Shown piece after piece: positions 55,965 to 64,000 of a DNA stretch of 64,000 nucleotides (positions are counted from its first letter, which is position 1; every line of letters begins with the position of its first letter). This DNA comes from Balaenoptera acutorostrata (taxonomy: Eukaryota; Chordata; Mammalia; Artiodactyla; Balaenopteridae): NCBI RefSeq assembly GCF_949987535.1, contig NC_080078.1, positions 49,998,207 to 50,062,206 of the forward strand, read 5' to 3'. The position numbers and the translations under genes are program-made. Under the pieces are notes generated by a model. The model saw only the letters and a program-made list of their open reading frames with translations, was not told the DNA's origin and searched no databases.

Positions 55965-56305
55965 ATGCTACTTCTTCACAAGAACTTCTGCTTCTTATTC
56001 AAGAGTACCTACCCCTTTGAACATGACTTGGCTGTCCTGGATAGCACCATGGCCCTAGAAAAGTTGATTTGTGACCTTCCCATTCTTGCAGAATCTCTTC
56101 AGGCTATAACAGCCCCTTGCTCTCCTTCATTGAGATCATTGCAATCTTCAGTTATTAATTCTGTGATTATGTAAACACTAATCACCTCACTCAATGCATC
56201 GTATGTTCCATGAGGACACAATCTATATTGTATACCGAGTGCATAACATGGTGTCTGACAAATAGTAAGAGCTCAGTAAACATTTGGTGAATGAATAAAT
56301 AAGTG
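55965..56305 (+). mobile_element. L2 LINE 3' end
   Basis: Ends 'TTCCATGAGGACACAATCTATA', 'CATAACATGGTGTCTGACAAAT', 'AGTAAGAGCTCAGTAAACATTT', 'GGTGAATGAATAAATAAG', the L2 3' terminus in sense. The upstream 250 bp is more diverged but consistent. Confidence 0.65.
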
Positions 56306-56309
56306 TCAG

Positions 56310-57610
56310 GTTTCCTGTCTCCACTATGTCACTCCACCCAACTCATGACTGAAGTTAGGTTCAGTAATGCTTATTGAATCTGAATGCTTCAAAAGAAAAA
56401 TGATCCAAATAAAATAAATTTGTCTCAAATATAACCCAAACTATTCATAAGTTTTCACATTTTAATAGAGGATTGTAAAGGAAGGCTGTTTACACCATAT
56501 GAAAGACTATCTAATGGTGGAATTTCTGATTAGAGGGATATTTAATAGAAAAGAGACAAGAAAATGTTTTGAAGTATTTTCACATGCACTATTGCGCTGC
56601 TCTTTAAATTACAGCATCTGTGTACTTGTTTACTCATGAGGTTGAGCAGGAGTAACAGAATAGAGAGGTAAAGAATCATTTGGGGAAAAAAATACCTAAT
56701 TTTTACTAAATCAGGATAATTTTTATTTATTCTGCCTTCATTAAAGGTGAAGAACTAATTGAATTAAGTGTGTGCTAGAAATTATAATAACTGTTCTTTG
56801 AAGTGCAAATGCTTGGGTACATAAAGAATAATTTAGAAAGCAGGTCAGAAAGAGTCCTTAATGCATTCTGATGTAGCCAAACATTATAGGTTGTGCTTTT
56901 CATGTCACTTCATTTGGAAATATTTCACCATAATGTGACATACCAAAATAACTTAGGCATGAAAATATTTTCTTTCTCTTTAGCAAGAATGAACTGTGAA
57001 CCATTATGTGCTTGGATATAAACTGAAATCATAGGACTAAAGAAGTAATTCCTCATCATAAATGCTAACTCTGTGAAGAGTAAAAGACTAACAAGTCTGC
57101 AAAGAGTGTGGATTTCCATCTGAATGTTGGGATGCTGAACCAAATAATACACATACTTGATTTGGATTGAAAATCAACTCATTTAGCACAGTGTCAATGG
57201 CTCTAAAAATGGCATGTTTCTTACTTTATAGATATCATCTGCTCAATTTGCCCTTAATTTACTATATAAGTAGTGTGACCTCATTTCATGGAGATGAAGA
57301 CAACCTCAGATTCATTCAGAAGCAATAATTATGGATTGCAGAAGGAGAACATAATGAGAAGATCCCGTTTGCATAAAATTGCTATTTGAATGTTGGATGC
57401 CAGTGTTGGCTTTCTCAGGGTTTGACACATCTGCCAGACTCAGCTAGGGCTCCAATGGGAAACAACAATTTAATGTGAGTGCTGGAAATGTTGAAGCCTA
57501 TAAGATTCATGGGGATGGGCATTTCAGCTGATGGAACAAGTTGTCTTTCTGCAAATAGAATTATCACAGGCCTGCCAACTTGCATTTATGAAGCTTATCT
57601 CTATTCAGAC
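56310..57610. other. No gene recognised; apparently unique
   Basis: AT-rich, no long ORF with content. 57,240-57,600 is non-repetitive with balanced motif content and may be conserved non-coding sequence; this cannot be judged without alignment. Confidence 0.45.
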
Positions 57611-57611
57611 T

Positions 57612-57720
57612 TTAAAATGACCCTCTGAGGTCAGTATTATTAGTAGTATTCCCATTTGACAGATAAAGTAACTTGTCCCAAATCATGCAGTTAGGCAGTG
57701 GCAGAACCAAAACAACGAGA
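57612..57720 (-). mobile_element. MIR SINE fragment
   Basis: 'CCCTCTGAGGTCAGTATTATT', 'CCCATTTGACAGATAAAGTAAC', 'TTGTCCCAAATCATGCAGTTAG' and 'GCAGTGGCAGAACCAAAAC' match reverse-complemented MIR clearly. Confidence 0.75.
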
Positions 57721-57734
57721 TCAGAATACAGAGC

Positions 57735-58265
57735 CCAAAGTCACATTTTATTACCTCTTCTCTCTCTTTAATTATCTATCTTTTATCCACGTATTTATCC
57801 ACCCTTCTACCCATTTCTCTCACTCCTCATTCTTCTCTCCATTTGTCCGTCCAACCATGTTCTTTCTCTGTCTTTTTCTGTATCTTCATGTATCTCTCTG
57901 TCTCTGTCTTTCTCCGTGTACTCTCTTTCTCTGACTTGGTCTCAGCCCTTGTGAGTTTTTGTCTTTCTCTTATTCCCTGTCTCTTTCTTTACCTTACACT
58001 TTCAGTCTATTTATATAATTCTGTATCTATCATCCACCCATTATGTATCTATATATCCACCCATGTATGTTTTGTCTTTATTTCTTCATCCAGCCATCCA
58101 TACTCCCATTCGTGGTTTCTATATCCCAATATCCTTTTATGAATCTGTCAAATACTTTCCATTTTTTCTCCCCTTTTCTCTGTCTCTTTCTTGCTCTCAC
58201 ATTTTTCTATTCTCTCACCCTCATCTCTCTCTCTCCCTCCTCTCCCTCCCTCTCTTCATTCAACA
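57735..58265. repeat. Long pyrimidine-rich low-complexity tract
   Basis: About 530 bp dominated by C and T on the plus strand, mixing TCTC, TTTCTC, CCAT and ATCTAT motifs, densest at 57,860-58,000 and 58,180-58,260. The ORFs here (up to 124 codons, rich in Ser, Phe, Leu, Cys, Pro) only reflect composition. Probably several decayed microsatellites. Confidence 0.8.
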
Positions 58266-58269
58266 TGTT

Positions 58270-59060
58270 TTTCTCATCCAGGTATTTTAGGCATAGCCTT
58301 AACCCCTGCCCAAGGTCAAGAAATGCATCCATCCCACGTGTCAAAGGTGCATGCCTTGCTAAAGCAGTAAAACATCTACCTATGGCTCAACTAAAGGTCA
58401 ACCCTGTTGCTACTTGATGAAAGACAATATATTAGAAAGAAAATTATCCATAGGACTCTCACATTTCTATATATTTTATGAGTAGGAATGAGAGGCACTA
58501 TCTGCCCTTTGTTCCGGATTATCTTTTCAAGGACATGTGCATACTGAACAGCCTTGGAAGACAAAGATAATGTCTTCCTCTGAAGCTAAAAACAGGTTTG
58601 CTTATATCCTTGGAAGATAGAGATAGTACCTCCTTCCAGAGGAAAGGGCAGGCAGCCTTAAAATCCAGGATAAATGAGATCATGTCTCCCTTGGGCAGAG
58701 GGCATACCTGGCCAACGGGTAACTCAGATTCCTTAAGTTTAAGGTTCCTCTCTTCTAATGTAACCTACTGCCTGAACAGGCATCTCTATGGGCCCATCTG
58801 TGTAGACTCTGTGAGACTGGAGGGTAAGGAGAATGGGTACAAATATGCTGATGCTCATACTGCCTGTGGTATCCTAAGTAACAAAGTCCTCTGTGTCTGG
58901 CACATGAGCCTCCTGTACTCTGCAGGCTTAGTGTGGCAGGCTAATGCGTCAGCTTGCAAGTGGCCAAAAATCTCAGCCCCTTCACAGTCTTGCCTCAAAT
59001 CTGTAAGTTTTTTCCTCCTGTCTCAGCACCATACTGGTCCTCAAAAGTTTTTTTTTTTAA
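58270..59060. other. Unassigned; possibly an LTR-like repeat
   Basis: 58,540-58,960 has LTR-like wording ('GATCATGTCTCCCTTGGGCAG', 'GTAACTCAGATTCC') and an internal imperfect repeat: CCTTGGAAGACAAAGATAAT at 58,552 and CCTTGGAAGATAGAGATAGT at 58,608. The 156-codon frame at 58,598-59,068 lies across it; I do not regard it as a gene. Confidence 0.35.
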
Positions 59061-59229
59061 TATCTTGAAAAGGGGAATGTTTTAACCAAATTTTTCCAGC
59101 TTCCTATTTTCCATTAGGAAATGGTACCTATTTGAACAGCAAACTCAGGTATCCCTTGCTCTATCTGCGATTTTAATGAGGAAGAAAATCATTTCCATCC
59201 AGGCCCTTCAAAATGCCTTCCCCTCTACA

Positions 59230-59885
59230 TTTAATTTGGTGGGGTGGGACTGGGCATGTACAAGCTCTACCATCTTTGTGAAGCCAACGCAACTGAAGGA
59301 TCACATGACAGTGTGACCTGGAGGGGCTGTACCTGGGGAAGTACAATTGGATCAGATGCCCCTGGTACCTCAACTCACATCCTCTCAGCCTCACATCTGA
59401 TCCCAGGTGTCAGCTGCAGGCAGGTGCTTACAGGTTTTGACTTACTTCATAACTACCGTGGTTCATCAGTTATGCCCTGTGAGTCTTTCCCTTTCTATTC
59501 TGGGGATTCTCTGACATCCTTAAAGCAAGCAACTGTCCACTCCCAGGCATCAGTGCACTTCCTAGAAGTGCAGAGCTGGTAGTGCCCAAGGGACCACCCT
59601 CAAACGTGGGGTCTGGGGGTTATGGATAAATATTTTTCTCCATTGATTCTTAGGTGGAAAATTCTGAGCAACATCTATAAGCTGTTTAGAGAGCCCTCAA
59701 AACCATCAAATCCAACTGGCCTATAGCAGTGACCTCAACAAAATGCACCCTCACATGGTTTTCCTTCCTTCCTTCACTCTCCCTTGTTCCTCTCTCCTCG
59801 TCTCTGGGGTCACCTCACAAATAAACTGCCTGTACACAAGTCCTTGCCTCAAGTTCTGTTTCTGGAGGAAATGCAAGCTAATCTA
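59230..59885 (+). mobile_element. Probable LTR with poly-A signal
   Basis: 'CAGGTGCTTACAGGTTTTGACT', 'ATAACTACCGTGGTTCATCAG', 'AGTGCAGAGCTGGTAGTGCCC', then 'CACAAATAAACTGCCTG', 'CACAAGTCCTTGCCTCAAG' and 'TCTGTTTCTGGAGG'. The AATAAA at about 59,819 followed by a GT-rich end fits the 3' part of a mammalian ERV/MaLR LTR in sense. Family not assigned. Confidence 0.45.
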
Positions 59886-59889
59886 AAGG

Positions 59890-60140
59890 TGAACTAGAAA
59901 GACCAAGGCCTCTGGAACCAGATAAACTCAAGTCTGTATATTAGCTCTACTGCTTTCTTCTGGGAGATCTTGAACTAGTTATTTAATCTCTCTGAGTTAC
60001 AGCTTTTTCATTTGTAAGATGGGAAAAATAATAACTTGCACGGGTGGGGAATATTGAGTATGACAAAAAAAACATGCAGTCCTTAGCACAGGGTCTGGCA
60101 GGGCATCAGTGTTCAACAAATAGCAGCAATTATTGTTATT
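59890..60140 (+). mobile_element. MIR SINE, nearly complete
   Basis: 'CAAGGCCTCTGGAACCAGATAA', 'GGGAGATCTTGAACTAGTTATT', 'TAATCTCTCTGAGTTACAGC', 'TTGTAAGATGGGAAAAATAATA', 'AGCACAGGGTCTGGCAGGGCA' and 'TCAACAAATAGCAGCAATTATT' cover MIR from near its start to its end. Confidence 0.8.
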
Positions 60141-60390
60141 ATAGCCTGAGCAAATCCCAAGGGTACCCTGGAAACTACAGGTGCAGAAATCCTGATGTTC
60201 TGACTGCAGTGACTATCCGGGGACTGCTAAGCTGCAGGACTTTATCACTTTAAGGACCCCAAACTGCATGAATTATTTATCAATTACTGTTTATAGAAAT
60301 GGTTGCATCATAAGTAGCTTCTGGATCCCTTAAACTTTTTAAGGCACATGTGGAGAGAGAATACATTTGGAGAATTATGCCATGTTGTTG

Positions 60391-60414
60391 CTTTCTTCTT
60401 CTTCTTCTTCTCCT
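60391..60414. repeat. (CTT)n microsatellite
   Basis: About seven CTT/TTC units. Confidence 0.8.
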
Positions 60415-60613
60415 TGATTCTTTCTAACTCTCATTCTTTCCTCTGTCCAGTCAGCTAATTATTGTGCATTTGTGGCCTCATGGAAGCGATGACACAGCAG
60501 AAATGTACAAATTTTTTTTTAAAAAAAGATTCAATTCTTGTTTATGTATTTATTTAATGCAATAAAGCTAGAGTAGAGGCCATAGTTTTGGAGAAAGTCT
60601 TCCCTCCTTTTTA

Positions 60614-60694
60614 TTTTACTTTTTAATTTTTTTAAAATTAATTTTTATTGGAGTATATTTGCTTTACAATGTTGTGTTAGCTTCTCGTGCACAG
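60614..60694 (-). mobile_element. 81-bp L1 3' tail
   Basis: Antisense L1 terminus 'AATTTTTATTGGAGTATATTTG' followed by 'CTTTACAATGTTGTGTTAGC', with an A/T-rich tail at the left. Exact 11-bp TSD CCTCCTTTTTA at 60,603-60,613 and 60,695-60,705. One of the shortest recognisable L1 insertions possible. Confidence 0.85.
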
Positions 60695-60705
60695 CCTCCT
60701 TTTTA

Positions 60706-61240
60706 AATAGTAAGGAATTCTCAGAGCATAAGGAAAGTTAGAGAGAGTGGAGGTTCAGATGGAGAGTATGCTGAACTCACACAGGTGAGAATGGAGGCTG
60801 GATTGGAAATGGCCCTGCCTCCCCTGGAGTGCCACTGGGTGAGCCCCATCTCTCTCCCCGCCTAGTTGCTGTATGAAATACGACTGAAATTCCACAAAGA
60901 GCTCAGTGCATTGCAGTGAGCACTGAGTGCTTCCTCTGTTGGGGACACTCGTTAGTTGTTCTTCCTGTTGTCATCTACTGAATATCTCCCTTCAATAGCA
61001 GTTGGATTTCCAAATGGGCCCCTGAAACTTTGCTGAGTCAGCATTCAACTTACTCTATGTGAAGAATTCCCTTTTCAGAATTCCAAGATTCCTAAAAGAC
61101 CTGAAATGAAGGGTAGGCCCAAGTGTGGAGGTGGGAGAGTGTTATGTCTTTGGTATGACATCTACCCCAGGCCAGGACATTGGTAAATCAAGTCCCATGA
61201 CACATGCATTATTTATTAAAATATACAACATATTGAAGGA
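60706..61240. other. No gene recognised
   Basis: Unassigned sequence with balanced composition; no ORF of note. Confidence 0.5.
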
Positions 61241-61244
61241 GTTC

Positions 61245-62432
61245 AGAATATGCCACTCCAAAATATTCCACTCTGGCATATTGATTAATTTGAGTTAGAA
61301 GCACTTGAAAAACAGAAAATACAAGGAAAACACTCTATCCTTCTTTTTCTTAAGAGCAGGAGATGAAATTCCCATATGAAAGGTATCCTCCCCAGATCCC
61401 AGCAGGAAAGTATCATTCTTATCAAGGACAAGAAGTTGAGATCAAGAGAATTCTCTACAAGCAGTTATCATATGATCCTGCAATCCCACTCCTGAGCATA
61501 TATTCAGATGAAACTATAATTTGAAAAGGTACATGCACCCCAGTGTTCACTGCAGCACTATTTACAATAGCCAGGACATGGAAGCAACAGAAATGTCCAT
61601 CAACACATGAATGGATAAAGAAGATGTGGTACATATATACAATGGACTATTACTCAGCTGTAAAAAGGATGAAATAATGCCATTTGTATCAACATGGGTG
61701 GACCTAGAGATTATCATATTAAGTGAATTAAGTCAGACAGAGAAAGACAAGTATCATATGATATTGCTTATATGTGGAACTTAGAAAAATGATACAAATG
61801 AACTTATTTATAAAACATAAACAGACTCACAGACACAGAAAACAAACATATGGTTACCAAAGAGGAAAGGGGGGGAGGGATAAATTAGGAGTCTGGGATT
61901 AACATATACAAACTACTATATACAAAAGAGATAAACAAGGACCTACTGTATAGCACAGGGAACTATACTAAATAGTTTGTAATAACCTATAAGGGAAAAG
62001 AATCTGAAAAAGAACATATATATACATATACATATGTGTATATATGTATATATATATAACTGAATCACTGTGCTGTACATCTGAAACTAACACATTGTAA
62101 ATCAACTGTACTCTAATTAAAAAATTTAAAAATTAAAGGAGAATTCTCTACAAGCAGACCTTGTTAAAATAATTCTTATCTTCCTTAAGCCACACTGCAT
62201 AGTTTAATTACTTTTCCATAATTGCCTCTCCTTGTTCAAGCTCATATAAAGGCATGTAGCTTCACCATATCTTTGGATTGTCATTCATTACGAAGGCTCC
62301 CATGTTACATAAGACCTATATTAATTAAATTTATATGATTTTCTCCTGTTGATCTATCTTATGGTAGTTTAATTCCCAGGTCCAGCTGGGAAAAAACCCT
62401 AAGAGGTAAAGGTAAAATTTTGCCTCCCCTAC
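61245..62432 (+). mobile_element. Probable solo LTR split by a later L1
   Basis: The left part (61,245-61,464: 'ATGCCACTCCAAAATATTCC', 'GAAATTCCCATATGAAAGG', 'TATCAAGGACAAGAAGTTGAG') and the right part (62,139-62,432: 'CTTGTTAAAATAATTCTTATC', 'TTGTTCAAGCTCATATAAAGGC', 'GGCTCCCATGTTACATAAGACC', 'TTTCTCCTGTTGATCTATCTT', 'AATTCCCAGGTCCAGCTGGG') join into one LTR-like unit once the inserted L1 and one TSD copy are removed. The late 'TAATTAAATTTATATG' may be the decayed poly-A signal region. Family not assigned; no internal retroviral genes are present. Confidence 0.55.
61465..62138 (+). mobile_element. 5'-truncated L1 3' end nested in LTR (674 bp)
   Basis: Sense L1 from late ORF2 ('ATCATATGATCCTGCAATCC', 'TTTACAATAGCCAGGACATGG', 'AAGATGTGGTACATATATAC') through the 3'UTR ('ACAAGGACCTACTGTATAGCA') and an AT-rich stretch to the tail ('TCAACTGTACTCTAATTAAA'). 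Exact 19-bp TSD GAGAATTCTCTACAAGCAG at 61,446-61,464 and 62,139-62,157. The perfect TSD marks it as one of the younger insertions here. Confidence 0.93.
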
Positions 62433-63080
62433 AATTTCCTGCATGTTTTTCTGGCTTATGCTACACACACTCTATGGTCTCTGGGAATCCTGGAGGGTAA
62501 AACTCCACACATGTGTGGGTTCCAACCCCAGAGAAGACCATGCCTATAAGATGGGAGTTATGAACTGATCTTCACATACACCCTCCCACTTAACCCCAAA
62601 GTGTCATTTCCAGAAGATCCCTATGTTACAGTCACTAATGAATTAGACCAATGGGGATCAGGAACACTGTAGCCAGGAGGCACATCTGGCTGGAAGCATC
62701 CCCACTAGTGGCTGAGAAGTAGATGCCCTGATTGTGGATGGCAGACTCAGGACTTCTGAGATTATTACACTTAGCAGGCAAAGGGGGATTTACATAGAGA
62801 TAGAGTAAAAGCTGACGGCAGCAATCTTTTCCTTGACAATTTCAGTGAGGACCAATGCCCTCTAAATGTTGGAACATAAATGTTTCAACATTTAGAACAT
62901 AAATGTTCCTCTCTTACCCTTTACCATGAAAGAGGTGGTGAGTTATACAGGAAAGATCACTGCACTTCTGAATGACACTGGGAAAACTGTCTTCTCTCTG
63001 CCCAAGCCACCTGACCTCCAACCCTAGGCAAATCTTTTTGTAAAGTGTCTCTCCTTAAGCCCATTAATTGATGGTGAAAG
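62433..63080. other. No gene recognised
   Basis: Unassigned sequence apart from the palindrome at 62,862-62,907. Confidence 0.5.
62862..62907. repeat. Palindrome with adjoining direct repeat
   Basis: CTAAATGTTG (62,862-62,871) and CAACATTTAG (62,886-62,895) are perfect 10-bp inverted arms. The 14 bp between them, GAACATAAATGTTT, is nearly self-complementary, so the whole 34 bp folds almost perfectly. The inner unit is then repeated directly as GAACATAAATGTTC at 62,895-62,908. Confidence 0.85.
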
Positions 63081-63084
63081 TATT

Positions 63085-63262
63085 CGTTATCTCAAGCTCA
63101 GTAACAAATTTCCTCAAAACGTAACAGCTTAAAACAACGACAAATGTCATTTCACAGTTTCTGCAGGTCAGGGATGGAGTGCAGCTTAGCTGGGTGCCTC
63201 TGGCTCCAAGTTTCTCCTGAGGTTGCCGTCCAGGGGCAACCTGAATTCCTACTTCATGACCA
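63085..63262 (-). mobile_element. MLT1-like LTR fragment (antisense)
   Basis: 'TTATCTCAAGCTCAGTAACAAA', 'TTTCCTCAAAACGTAACAGC', 'TTAAAACAACGACAAATGTC', 'CAGTTTCTGCAGGTCAGGGATG' and 'TTAGCTGGGTGCCTCTGGCT' match the reversed end of an MLT1 LTR. Confidence 0.7.
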
Positions 63263-63474
63263 AAGATAAGTCATCCAACCATTGTCTTCTCTAGTTTCTT
63301 TCTTCACTGCAGAATTTACCTGTATTTAAACCCAATCCCCCTTATCTCTGTTGTCTCAGAAAAAAGGATGAGAGTGAGAAAGAACTCACTTATTTTGAGA
63401 GCACCTCCTCTTTGCCAAGCTCTGTTTTATATACATATCACATATAATTTACTAATATTTTAACATGTGCCATG

Positions 63475-63612
63475 CAATGGATTTGGCATTGAATTATCTC
63501 ATTGAATCCCTGCACCATTTTATAGGTGGTCTGAGACTCAGAGAAGCTAAGAAATTGTCTCAAGCTGAGACAGCTGGTGGGGGATTGGGAACCCAGGTTC
63601 CTACCCATCACA
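63475..63612 (-). mobile_element. MIR SINE
   Basis: 'ATTATCTCATTGAATCCCTGC', 'CATTTTATAGGTGGTCTGAGAC', 'AGAAGCTAAGAAATTGTCTC', 'AGACAGCTGGTGG' and 'GAACCCAGG' fit reverse-complemented MIR. Confidence 0.65.
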
Positions 63613-63786
63613 GTTTCCTGATCTCCAAAACTGCTTCACATCTACATTGTTGCTCCTGTCTCATCCTGTTTTATATGGGAGCCTCTGTCCTTCATCACTT
63701 GTATTTTCCCATCTCTGGATGTATTGACTACAAACATGCTCTTAGGCAACAAGTTCAAGCCTCTTTTGTTCTAAAAAAAAAAAAAT

Positions 63787-63899
63787 AGGAAGGAAAGAAA
63801 GAGGAAGGAATGAAGGAAGGAAAGAAGGAAGGAAGGAAGGAAGGAAGAGGGAGAGAAGGAGGGAGGGGAAGAGAGAGAGAAAAGAAAAAGAAAAAAAAT
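63787..63899. repeat. GGAA-rich microsatellite
   Basis: About 110 bp made of GGAA, GAAA and GAGA units, with an uninterrupted (GGAA)n core at about 63,824-63,846. Preceded by an A13 run at 63,773-63,785. Purine-only over almost its whole length. The last 100 bp of the window (63,900-64,000) show nothing recognisable. Confidence 0.92.
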
Positions 63900-64000
63900 A
63901 AGGTCTCCCACTTTCAACCATTATCTTATCATATTTCCATTCCATCACTTCTGTTCCTGTCCCCAGATGTCCCAATAAAGAGCTTTTCCTCAGTGGCTCC

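Noticed and set aside
58598..59068. 156-codon open frame on the plus strand
   Set aside because: Lies over an LTR-like block with internal repeats, ends in a T-run, and has no recognisable domain.
1..64000. Bacterial or viral origin, operons, CRISPR, phage or plasmid features
   Set aside because: Dense mammalian SINE, LINE, LTR and microsatellite content, low coding density and CpG depletion are incompatible with a prokaryotic or viral sequence.

Overview
This is nuclear DNA from a mammal, and I find no supportable host protein-coding gene, exon, tRNA, rRNA or CRISPR array in it. It reads as an intergenic or deep-intronic stretch built from layers of retrotransposons. Two tRNA-derived SINEs open with the 'GGGCTTCCCTGGTGG' head of the CHR family, which is known from whales, hippos and ruminants. 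The L1 tails are of a cetartiodactyl type. I see no Bov-B, Bov-tA, pig PRE-1, Alu or rodent B1/B2 sequence. A cetacean, or another non-ruminant whippomorph, is the most likely source; this is inference from repeat content.

Layout. 0-9.8 kb: an L1 tail with intact target-site duplication (TSD), a solo LTR, and old MIR/L2/L1M fragments. 9.8-15.2 kb: two antisense MLT1-like LTRs, an L1 with a 5' inversion, single-copy-looking sequence and a G14 run. 15.2-20.3 kb: a nearly complete dead L1 on the minus strand bounded by a 15-bp TSD. 20.3-29.8 kb: another LTR, an L1 tail with a 46-bp imperfect TSD, a SINE with an exact 13-bp TSD, and a hAT transposon remnant that still shows a transposase C-terminus. 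29.85-37.08 kb: a full-length dead L1 on the plus strand with 5'UTR, ORF1, ORF2 and two 3' ends in tandem. 37-49 kb: two short L1 tails, one SINE, two LTRs and long unassigned stretches. 49-56 kb: four MLT1-like LTRs all in sense orientation, an AT-rich possible conserved element, and an old LINE. 56-64 kb: a pyrimidine-rich tract, a probable LTR, an 81-bp L1 tail, an LTR split by a later L1, a palindrome and a GGAA microsatellite.

The only recognisable coding capacity is selfish and broken. The two long L1s carry relics of ORF1p (RNA-binding chaperone) and ORF2p (endonuclease and reverse transcriptase), each with stops and frameshifts. The hAT relic keeps about 50 readable residues of a transposase. 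The elements are independent insertions of different ages, and their TSDs and nesting give a relative chronology.

I did not find a previously undescribed biological system. The observations most worth checking are structural: the tandem double 3' end, the twin-primed L1, the very long TSD, the facing pair of long L1s, and a few palindromes or AT-rich blocks in otherwise unique DNA. Family names for ancient repeats come from recognition alone, and their edges are approximate unless a TSD is given.
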